Positions 32,895 to 39,691 of a DNA stretch of 64,000 bases are shown piece by piece. The notes under the pieces are model-generated. The model saw nothing but the letters and a program-made list of their open reading frames with translations. It was not told the DNA's origin and searched no databases. Numbering within the stretch: the first letter of the stretch is position 1; each line of letters begins with the position of its first letter. Made by a program: the position numbers and the translations under genes. This DNA comes from JACOND01 sp965202795 (GTDB taxonomy: Bacteria; Bdellovibrionota; Bdellovibrionia; Bdellovibrionales; UBA1609): NCBI GenBank assembly GCA_965202795.1, contig OZ241848.1:124001-188000 (forward strand), given 5' to 3'.

Positions 32895-33860
32895 CTATTT
32901 TTTGCCGGAGCTTTTCAGCTGGCTGATTTTTGTCTTTATGCTGAGGGACAGCGCCTCCAGCTCCTTGAGGTGATCGTTTTTTCTAAGCTGAAGATTGGAC
33001 GGATTTTTGTCATCCAGAAGGGATTTTATGTGCCTTTCAAAGGCATACACCGGCCCGTAAATTTTATTTGAAATATAAAGGGACGCGGCAAGAAGGGGAA
33101 AAAGAAACAGAAGAAGCATAGCCACAGAGTAAAGAAAAAAGCTGCCTGCCGCCTCCTCCTGCTCCTCAAAGCCAAGCTCCTGAAAGTATTCCATAAACTG
33201 ATGGTTCAGGACAACAAAAAACAGCGATACAATAAACAAAATCAAAGTGACATAAGCTATAAGCTCAATTTGATACTTCTTTTTTACCAGAAACCGCTTT
33301 CTCTGCTCTGATTTTCGCCAAATTTTTTTCCGAATCCTGAAAAGAGCGATGGCCAGCAAAATCCACCCCGCGGTTTGAAAAATATCGGCTAAATTGATGT
33401 AGGCGCCGGCAAAGTCTGTCCTCCAGGCGATAGTGTCCACAACATAGCCGCTGAGGGCTTTGTCAAACAGATTGCTGAGCGATCCGGCAAACACCAGGCT
33501 TAAGGGCCAGAGAGCCGCCTGAAAGGATGCCGGCAGATAATAGATCAAAATGATATAAATAAAAATCAGGTTGGCCATAAGCCCTGAGGCAAAAGACATG
33601 GAAAACGGCGGGGCCAGCGTTTTGCCAAGGCCAAACAGCCATGAGCGGTTTTCAAACACTCCAAAAGAAAATCCCAAAAAACTTGAATCCGCCCCCGCGC
33701 CCGGATCTTCCAGCATCATTTGCAGCAGCAGGTTTTTTATTATCTGATCAGCCAAAATGAGAGAAAAGGGGATGAGGATCAAAAGAGGAATCTTCGGCAG
33801 CTGCCCCTGAGGCTTTAGGCGGCGGCTGATCTCTGCGGAAATTTTTTTTAAAAGCTCCAT
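32895..33860 (-). CDS. lspA: Lipoprotein signal peptidase (LspA) fused to a two-TM, HAMP-like C-terminal region
   Basis: 321 residues, about twice the length of normal LspA. Residues 25-180 are a full signal peptidase II. They carry DQIIK (Asp38), the catalytic pair Asp133 in SNLFDKALSGYVVD and Asp159 in INLADI, with Asn130, Asn156 and Ala158 as in characterised enzymes. It cleaves prolipoproteins in the inner membrane. After a basic linker, residues 200-220 and 240-262 form two more transmembrane helices. A cytoplasmic tail then resembles a HAMP linker (NKIYGPVYAFERHI, then KNDHLKELEALSLSI). The fusion is read without a frameshift. HAMP domains normally relay signals across membranes, so regulated cleavage is conceivable, but this is inference. 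Confidence 0.85.
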   Translation of the reverse strand: MELLKKISAEISRRLKPQGQLPKIPLLILIPFSLILADQIIKNLLLQMMLEDPGAGADSSFLGFSFGVFENRSWLFGLGKTLAPPFSMSFASGLMANLIFIYIILIYYLPASFQAALWPLSLVFAGSLSNLFDKALSGYVVDTIAWRTDFAGAYINLADIFQTAGWILLAIALFRIRKKIWRKSEQRKRFLVKKKYQIELIAYVTLILFIVSLFFVVLNHQFMEYFQELGFEEQEEAAGSFFLYSVAMLLLFLFPLLAASLYISNKIYGPVYAFERHIKSLLDDKNPSNLQLRKNDHLKELEALSLSIKTKISQLKSSGKK

Positions 33861-34096
33861 GCCCTAGCCCTCCCGGTTTTTTTTATCAGCCGTTTTTGCC
33901 GCCAGCCCCTGCTGCCGCAGGCCAAAGCCGCGGAGGCGGGCCGGCATGTTTTGTTTCCTGGCTTTTCCCTGGCTTTTTCCTGGCTTTGCCCTGGCTTTGC
34001 CGCGCCAGAGGAACCTGGCGGCGGCGGGGGGGGCCTAAAAAAAACCAATGCAAGCCTGTTCAGTTTACATAAAAACCTGATAAAAAACGAAATATT

Positions 34097-34126
34097 TTTA
34101 CAAAATTTAATGCTCCGCGTTATAAT
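34097..34126 (+). promoter_or_regulatory. Likely promoter upstream of the repeat array and rluD
   Basis: TTTACA at 34097-34102 and TATAAT at 34121-34126 with an 18-bp spacer, in an AT-rich island. A transcript from here would run through the 71-bp repeat array before reaching rluD. Confidence 0.55.
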
Positions 34127-34128
34127 TC

Positions 34129-34424
34129 CTGTTTATTGGGGCGGGCCTGTTCATCTGGGCGGCCTGGCGGCCGCTCCCGGCCCTCCGCGGAGTGGCAGGC
34201 TTTGCCGGAGGAAGCTTGTTTTCATCTGGGCGGCCTGGCGGCCGCTCCCGGCCCTCCGCGGAGTGGCAGGCTTTGCCGGAGGAAGCTTGTTTTCATCTGG
34301 GCGGCCTGGCAGCCGCTCCCGGCCCTCCGCGGAGTGGCAGGCTTTGCCGGAGGAAGCTTGTTTTCATCTGGGCGGCCTGGCGGCCGCTCCCGGCCCTCCG
34401 CGGAGTGGCAGGCTTTGCCGGGCT
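34129..34424 (-). repeat. Array of 71-bp tandem units of the dispersed palindromic repeat
   Basis: Three full units of exactly 71 bp begin at 34151, 34222 and 34293 (TCATCTGGGCGGCC). A fourth, beginning at 34364, is cut short at about 34421. A partial unit precedes the array at 34129-34148. Units are almost identical. Each holds GGGCGGCC, 3-4 nt, CGGCCGCTCCCGG and a downstream CCTCCGCGGAGTGGCAGG arm, the long form of the window-wide family in reverse orientation. Since 71 is not a multiple of 3, the three reading frames rotate through the array, and all three plus-strand frames stay open across it. Confidence 0.95.
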
Positions 34425-34450
34425 GGGAAAAGCGCGGGAGGGGGCGGAGG

Positions 34451-35458
34451 TTGAAAGTTTTTGTTTCAAAAGCCAGCCAGGGCCTTCGGCTGGACCAGTT
34501 TCTGATAAAAGCGGGCTTTTCAAAAAGCCGCTCCCAGGCTCTGAGGCTTATCACTCAAGGCTGGGTCAGGCGCCAGAATCAGCCCCTGAAAGCCTCATTC
34601 AAGCTGAAAGCGGGGGACGGGCTGGAGATATGCCTGCCTGAAAGCGGCTCAGAAACTGACGGGCGCTTCCCCCTCTATGATGTCCCCGTGGAGGTGGTTT
34701 ATGAGGATGAGGAGATTTTAACAGTCAATAAGCCGGCGGGGCTGGCGGCGCATCCCGCCCCCGGCCATGAAACAGACACTCTGGTCAATGTTTTTTTTCA
34801 AAAAAAAGCGCTGTCTCCCGGAACCGGCGCCAGCCGCCCCGGCATTGTCCACCGGCTGGACAGAGAGGCCAGCGGCCTGCTGGTTTTGGCCAAAACAAAG
34901 GCTGCTGAAGAGAGCCTTGTCAGCCAGTTTAAGGCCCGCTCAGTCCAGCGCGTCTATTGGGCGGCGGCGCTTGGCGCGCCCCGGCCGGCGGAGGGGGTTT
35001 GGGAGAGCTATCTGAGCCGCCATCCGGCCCGCCGGCAAAAATTTCTGTCAACAAAGGAGCTTCGGCCGGGGGCGAAAAAAGCAATTACGAGCTACAAAAT
35101 CTTAAAAACCCATTCCAGCGGCCTCTGCTGGGCGGAGGCCCGCCTAAAAACGGGGAGGACCCATCAGATCCGCGCCCATTTTTCCGCTTTTGGCCATCCT
35201 CTGGCCGGGGACTGGCTCTATGGCAAAAAACGGAGGCTGAAATCAATAAAGGGGAGGCGGGCGCGGGAGCTGTGCGGGGGGCTGGGCCGAATCGCCCTCC
35301 ACGCCTGCCTTCTGGGCTTTGCTCATCCAGGGACAGGGCGGGAGGTAAAGTTTTTCCGGCCCTGGCCGCTGGATTTAAAGGATCTGCTGCTTGAGCTGGA
35401 TTTCTGGGAGGAGGGAAAATCCCCGCCCCGCGGCGGCGCGGCGGCTGGCCCATCCTAA
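34451..35458 (+). CDS. rluD: RluA/RluD-family 23S rRNA pseudouridine synthase
   Basis: 335 residues if started at the TTG at 34451, which follows a G-rich Shine-Dalgarno and places the S4 domain at the N-terminus. The S4 RNA-binding domain covers residues 5-65 (LRLDQFLIKAG, SRSQALRLITQGWV). The catalytic domain has VNKPAGLAAHPAPGHE and the active-site HRLDREASGLLVLAKT, with the catalytic Asp in HRLD. LKTGRTHQIRAHFSAFGHPLAGDWLYG closes the fold. It converts uridines in large-subunit rRNA. The frame is open upstream through the repeat array to 34136, so an extended low-complexity N-terminus cannot be excluded. Confidence 0.9.
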   Translation: MKVFVSKASQGLRLDQFLIKAGFSKSRSQALRLITQGWVRRQNQPLKASFKLKAGDGLEICLPESGSETDGRFPLYDVPVEVVYEDEEILTVNKPAGLAAHPAPGHETDTLVNVFFQKKALSPGTGASRPGIVHRLDREASGLLVLAKTKAAEESLVSQFKARSVQRVYWAAALGAPRPAEGVWESYLSRHPARRQKFLSTKELRPGAKKAITSYKILKTHSSGLCWAEARLKTGRTHQIRAHFSAFGHPLAGDWLYGKKRRLKSIKGRRARELCGGLGRIALHACLLGFAHPGTGREVKFFRPWPLDLKDLLLELDFWEEGKSPPRGGAAAGPS

Positions 35459-35534
35459 TATTTTTCAGCCCCCGCGCCGATAAGTGATCTGCGGGCGCCG
35501 CCCGCCAAAAAAACCCCCCTCCTGGTCCAAAATC

Positions 35535-36164
35535 ATGCAAAGCAAAGGGAAACGCGCGCGCGCGCCTTCAGAAGGCGCTTTCAGGAAAATGGCCTCCGGG
35601 GCAAGGCGCCGGCTTTGGCGGCGCTATTTTTGGAAAACCTTCAAGCCTCTTGTCTCCCGGAAAAACCTGCCCCTGGCGGCGCTGGCCGCCGTTTTCCTGT
35701 CCGCAAATTTTTTGCTTTTCCTTTATCCTCTGGAAACAGCCCAGAAGGCGCTGAACACCGCCAAAGCGCGAAAATGGCTTGGCCTGGGGGGAATATCCAC
35801 TCTGGCTGTTATGGACGCTTATCTTTTGGACGGCAAAAAGCGGATTCGGAAGGTCCGGCGGGGCCGGCGGATTTATCTTGAGATATATGAGTATTCTGAA
35901 TCCGGCAGCCTCTCCCTGACTGACCGCATTCAGCTGGAAGGCCGAAGCAATGGATATTTTGAGTATTCTGGAAAGCGCATGGGGCAAAACTTTAATGAGA
36001 CAATCTCTCTGGCGGTTTTGGATCAGGAGGGGGATGGGCAGATGGAGATTGCGGCGCCGGCTTTTGACCGGTTTTTTCTGCCCCGCATCAACCTGGTTTT
36101 TTACAACAGAAAAAAAGGGAAATATGAGCTGAGCCGCGCTCTCACAGCGCCGTCTATCCAATAA
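35535..36164 (+). CDS. Hypothetical single-pass membrane protein
   Basis: 209 residues from the ATG at 35535. A very basic N-terminal 40 residues precede one TM helix (about 43-63), so the bulk is likely periplasmic. The extracytoplasmic part contains LAVLDQEGDGQMEIAAP, which looks like a calcium-binding D-x-D-G-D loop of FG-GAP/VCBS-type beta-propellers, but only one is present. No family recognised. It follows rluD by 76 bp. Confidence 0.6.
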   Translation: MQSKGKRARAPSEGAFRKMASGARRRLWRRYFWKTFKPLVSRKNLPLAALAAVFLSANFLLFLYPLETAQKALNTAKARKWLGLGGISTLAVMDAYLLDGKKRIRKVRRGRRIYLEIYEYSESGSLSLTDRIQLEGRSNGYFEYSGKRMGQNFNETISLAVLDQEGDGQMEIAAPAFDRFFLPRINLVFYNRKKGKYELSRALTAPSIQ

Positions 36165-36191
36165 ACCGCGCCAGGCTCTCCGCAAAGGGCC

Positions 36192-36226
36192 GGGAACAGC
36201 CGCCAGGGGCCGTCCCAATAAACAGG
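36192..36226 (+). repeat. Dispersed palindromic repeat between convergent genes
   Basis: GGGAACAGCC, 4 nt, GGGCCGTCCCA, 2 nt, AAACAGG. It abuts the stop codon of the minus-strand gene at 36228. It could act as a hairpin between the two convergent genes. Confidence 0.75.
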
Positions 36227-36227
36227 C

Positions 36228-36698
36228 CTAGTTCAGCAAATCAGCCACACACGCGCGGTAAAAAGGCGGCGCGCTGTCCGAAAAACCGACAAACACCTCA
36301 CAAGATCCCTCTCCCGCAAGGGAAAAAGCCTTGACAACCCCCTCCAAATAAAGCTCATAGCCTGAGAGAAACAGCTCCACGCGGCGGTTTAAGAATATCT
36401 TTAGAGAGGATTTTTTGGGAACCAAAATATTTTTCTCCTCCACTTGAAAAGCCAGCCCCTGTTTTGTGACAGAAATCAGCCGGCCATCCTTTGCGAGAAC
36501 ACAGTTTTCAGGAAGAGAGACGATATCCGACATAATGACCGGCTCTTCCTCTTTAAGGGAGAGCGCCTCTTTCTCCCCGGCATAAGGCCTTTTCCGCAAA
36601 CTGGCCTCTAAATGGAAGGCCTGGGGCATGGCTGCCGCGGCCAGCCGGCTTTTGCGAATCTCCTCCTGGAAATCAAGAATTGTTTTTTCTTTAGACAT
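36228..36698 (-). CDS. Hypothetical cytoplasmic protein, possibly PilZ-like
   Basis: 156 residues. The N-terminal 60 are charged and helical. The C-terminal half is beta-rich (GRLISVTKQGLAFQVEEKNILVP, SLKIFLNRRVELFLSGYELYLEGVVKAFSL) with the strand pattern of a PilZ barrel. The RxxxR and D/NxSxxG signatures that bind cyclic-di-GMP are not seen, so a ligand-binding role is doubtful. The start at the ATG 36698 is preceded by AAAAAGGGGAAT, a fair Shine-Dalgarno. Confidence 0.6.
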   Translation of the reverse strand: MSKEKTILDFQEEIRKSRLAAAAMPQAFHLEASLRKRPYAGEKEALSLKEEEPVIMSDIVSLPENCVLAKDGRLISVTKQGLAFQVEEKNILVPKKSSLKIFLNRRVELFLSGYELYLEGVVKAFSLAGEGSCEVFVGFSDSAPPFYRACVADLLN

Positions 36699-36725
36699 TT
36701 TTAAATTCCCCTTTTTTTAAACAGC

Positions 36726-36764
36726 TTGTTTTGATGCTGCGGCCATGCGGCCGTTTCCTCCGCC
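36726..36764 (-). repeat. Dispersed palindromic repeat upstream of the PilZ-like gene
   Basis: TTGTTTTGATG, CTGCGGCC, 2-3 nt, GCGGCCGTTTCC then TCCGCC: reverse orientation of the family. It lies in the 270-bp gap between glpX and the PilZ-like gene. The rest of that gap is AT-rich with no gene seen. Confidence 0.65.
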
Positions 36765-36972
36765 TAATTTATTCATCGGCAAAGCGGAAAAAAACAAAAC
36801 CCCCTTTTTGGCAAATTCTCAAATTGTGACACTATTTTGACCCGCGCGGGGCTTATTTTAAAAAATCAGCCTTTAAAGCGCTCAAAAAATGAACAGCAGC
36901 GCTTAAAAACCTGAGCGCCTGGCCGGCAGGCGCAAAGCTGTTTGCTTAAAAATTTCAGGATTGAATCGGGCT

Positions 36973-37998
36973 TTAATATGTCATCCGCTTCAAAATGAAT
37001 TTTGACCGGCGCGGCGGGGCGGGCCGGCCGGCAGCGGGCGGCTCTTCCTGAGCGGTCAAAATCAAAGAGCTGGAGCCTGCCCCTTTTCCGCCTGCAAGGC
37101 ATCCAGAAAGACCAGCGCCATCAAAAAAACTGTCCCTGAAAAAACCGCTTGTGACAGCTGTGGCGCAGAAAAACACATTGCCGGAGGCCAAATCCTCAAG
37201 GCTTCGGATTTTCCGCAAATCCTCCACCCCCGCTTCCCGCGCCCGCCTCTCCTCTCCCTCATTTTTAAAAACCAGCTGCCCCTGAAAGCCGCCTCCAAGG
37301 CATTTTAAGGCGGCGGCGGCCAAAACCCCTTCCGGCGCGCCGCCTGTCCCCATAAGCAAGTCCAAATCGGGAGAATCCCCCGCCGCCTCCAAAGCCAGCG
37401 CCACATCCCCGTCTCCGGCAAGCCGGACTCTTGCGCCGGCTCGGCGAATATCGGCAGTCAGGCCATCATGCCGGGAGCGCTTTAAAACGCCCACAGTCAT
37501 GTTTTCCGGCTTTTTGCCGAGAGCTTTGGCCGCGGAGTGAATATTGTCCGCTGCCGGCGCCTGCAAATCAATCGCGCTTTTGGCCTCCGGGCCGGCGGCG
37601 ATTTTCTTCATGTAAATATCCGGCGCCTTAAAAAGCCCTCCCCTTTCGGAGAGCGCCATGACTGAAAGAGAGCCTTCCCGCCCCTCCGCGCAAATTGCTG
37701 TTCCCTCAAGAGGATCCACAGCCGCGTCCAGCTTGAGGGAAGAGCCGGGATCCCCCAGCCGCTCGCCTGCATAGAGGCGGGGGGCTTTGTCTCTTTCCCC
37801 CTCTCCGATCACAATGCGGATGTCTATGGGCAGAGCCTGAAAGCCCGCCCGCATAGCGTCCACAGCCGCCCGGTCCGCCGCCATGGGGTCTCCCCGCCCG
37901 GCAAAGGGAAGGCAGGCAAGCGCTGCGGCCTCTGTGACTCCGGCCAGAGGCAAAAACCAGCGCTCCAAAAAAACGGCTCCTCCGCGGGCTTCTGTCAT
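36973..37998 (-). CDS. glpX: Class II fructose-1,6-bisphosphatase (GlpX)
   Basis: 341 residues. Hydrolyses fructose-1,6-bisphosphate in gluconeogenesis. The metal-binding signature AAVDPLEGT, the GEGERDKAP segment, GKKPENMTVGVLKRSRHD and the LMGTGGAPEGVLAAAALKCLGG stretch are all typical of GlpX. The last 30 residues (Pro/Arg-rich, ending ILKRMTY) differ from family members, and another frame continues downstream. A late frameshift or a drifted tail is therefore possible. It ends far from its neighbour; ugd lies 45 bp upstream on the same strand and may share a transcript. Confidence 0.92.
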   Translation of the reverse strand: MTEARGGAVFLERWFLPLAGVTEAAALACLPFAGRGDPMAADRAAVDAMRAGFQALPIDIRIVIGEGERDKAPRLYAGERLGDPGSSLKLDAAVDPLEGTAICAEGREGSLSVMALSERGGLFKAPDIYMKKIAAGPEAKSAIDLQAPAADNIHSAAKALGKKPENMTVGVLKRSRHDGLTADIRRAGARVRLAGDGDVALALEAAGDSPDLDLLMGTGGAPEGVLAAAALKCLGGGFQGQLVFKNEGEERRAREAGVEDLRKIRSLEDLASGNVFFCATAVTSGFFRDSFFDGAGLSGCLAGGKGAGSSSLILTAQEEPPAAGRPAPPRRSKFILKRMTY

Positions 37999-38042
37999 TT
38001 CCCTCCCAAGCCTTGCGCAAAACTTTTATTTCCCCTTCCTGT

Positions 38043-39533
38043 TTATAGATCCCTGTTTATAAATTCTGGATCATAGCCAGCCTCATACCATACAAAGCCA
38101 TGGCGGTCCAGGCCTTCCGGCGAAAACATGCCTCTTCCCTGAATGATCAGGGGGGTTTTCAGCCTTTTTTTGATCTCCTTCAGGCTTATGGCTGAAAAAG
38201 CCTCTCCGGCGGCGGCGATGATCAGGCCGTCTTTGCCGTCCAGGCTTTTTGTCAGGCTTGAATGAAAAGCTTTTTGGCTTGAGCTTTTCCCCGGCTTTTT
38301 TGCGGGGCTTTCCCCATATCCGCCGCAAAACCGCGCCTTTGCGCGCTCTTTTTTGGAGAGCAGGGCGCCCATGCCTTTTTCTGTGAGAAAGGGATCGGCA
38401 ATATGAAGCTCAGCCCCCGCCCTTAAAAGCCGCCTGGCGAGAGCAAGGGCCGGCGAATGCGAAAGCCCATCAGAGCCGCTTTTAAAAGACAGCCCCCAAA
38501 ACGCAAGGGCTTTGCCCGGCAGGATCCCAAACCTCTGCCGGATTTGAAGAAAAACATGCTCCGGCCTCCAGCTGTTTGCAGCCTGCGCGGCGCGCAACAC
38601 CCGCATGGCCGATCGCTCTCTGGCGGTTTTGGCTGGCTCCCGGTTTTTAAGAAGGCTCTCGCCCTGGAAAATCAGCAGCTGGAGATCTTTTGGAAGGCAG
38701 GGGCCTCCGAAACCCAGGCCCGGCTCCAGCCCGCCGGCGGCGATTCTTGGATCCGCGCTTAAAATCTCAGAGAGCTTTTGCATGTTTCCGCCGCAGGCTT
38801 CAGAGATTAAAGATATTTCGCCCGCAAAGCTGATCTTCATGCTGAGGAAGGCGTTTGAGGCCAGCTTGGAAAGCTCTGCTGTTTCGGGGCTGGCATGGAT
38901 GATCCGCGCGCCCTTGGCGAAACGGCGGAAAACCGCCTCGGCCCTCCGCCCCGCTTCGGGGGTTCGCGAGCCGATCACAGCGCGCGCGGGCCGGGTGATA
39001 TCCTGAATGGCGCTTCCCGCGCGCAAAAACTCCGGGCAGCTTGCCACATTGAGCGGCGCTTTCAGGCCTTGGGCGATTTGCTGAATCCGGCGGTTTGTTC
39101 CTATGGGAAAGCTGCTCTTGATGATGAGAGTTTTTGGCTGCCCTGGCTTGAGGGCGGCTCTTTGGGCGATCAGCCGCGCCCACTCAAAAACCCCGCGCAT
39201 GTTTAGATCGCCGTTTTTCAAAACCGGCGCGCTTAAGGTGAAAAAAACAAGCTCAGAATCCGCGGCCTCCTGCCGGTTTTGCGCCCAGCGGATATTGGAG
39301 CTGTTTTGCTTTAAAGCGCGCTCCAGGCCCGGCTCAAAAAACGGGGGCGGCGGGATTTTTTTGTTTTGCGCGCGGGGGCTTGAGGAGCTTGAGTCTGCCG
39401 CTCCGGATGTTTCTGAGGGCGCGGGGCCGCCTTCCGGGCCGCGGTCCGCAAGCAAAACAGAAAAGCCTGACCTTGCCAAAACAGCGCCAAGGCAAAGCCC
39501 CACCCTTCCCGCGCCAATGATTGAAGCTTCCAT
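38043..39533 (-). CDS. ugd: UDP-glucose 6-dehydrogenase family protein
   Basis: 496 residues, some 50 above the usual length. It oxidises UDP-glucose (or UDP-ManNAc/GDP-mannose in sister families) to the uronic acid for polysaccharide synthesis. The NAD-binding IIGAGRVGLCLGAVLA opens the protein. IIKSSFPIGTNR, CPEFLRAGSAIQD, the catalytic-cysteine segment GFGGPCLPKD and LSFKSGSDGLSHSPAL are conserved. The extra length includes a Ser/Pro-rich insertion at about residues 34-60, before the conserved FEPGLE segment, and another near 410. The start ATG is followed directly by the Rossmann strand. The substrate is inferred from overall similarity. Confidence 0.88.
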   Translation of the reverse strand: MEASIIGAGRVGLCLGAVLARSGFSVLLADRGPEGGPAPSETSGAADSSSSSPRAQNKKIPPPPFFEPGLERALKQNSSNIRWAQNRQEAADSELVFFTLSAPVLKNGDLNMRGVFEWARLIAQRAALKPGQPKTLIIKSSFPIGTNRRIQQIAQGLKAPLNVASCPEFLRAGSAIQDITRPARAVIGSRTPEAGRRAEAVFRRFAKGARIIHASPETAELSKLASNAFLSMKISFAGEISLISEACGGNMQKLSEILSADPRIAAGGLEPGLGFGGPCLPKDLQLLIFQGESLLKNREPAKTARERSAMRVLRAAQAANSWRPEHVFLQIRQRFGILPGKALAFWGLSFKSGSDGLSHSPALALARRLLRAGAELHIADPFLTEKGMGALLSKKERAKARFCGGYGESPAKKPGKSSSQKAFHSSLTKSLDGKDGLIIAAAGEAFSAISLKEIKKRLKTPLIIQGRGMFSPEGLDRHGFVWYEAGYDPEFINRDL

Positions 39534-39691
39534 GGCTGTTTTGAATGGGAGAGCTTTATGCCGGAGCTTGTTCGCAAATTTTTATGCGGGCGGCGCTGAT
39601 TATGATCAGTTTCATTCCCCGCGGCTTGCCGCAGCGGGCGGAGGGCTGTATTCTTTTGCCGGTCTGGAGCGCGGCGGGGGCCTCGCCCTCC

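Noticed and set aside
34129..34424. Possible CRISPR array
   Set aside because: The 71-bp units follow each other with no unique spacers, and related copies are dispersed singly across the window.
33951..34641. Long open frames through the repeat array on both strands
   Set aside because: They exist because the repeat lacks stops in most frames; the only supported protein is rluD starting near 34451.
36866..37102. 78-codon frame overlapping the end of glpX
   Set aside because: It is in another frame within glpX. It could mark a late frameshift in glpX, but the GlpX core is complete without it.
39395..39470. Ser/Pro-rich insertion in Ugd as a repeat copy
   Set aside because: Only partial similarity (GGGCCGCGGTCCG followed by AAACAG); spacing and arms do not fit well enough.
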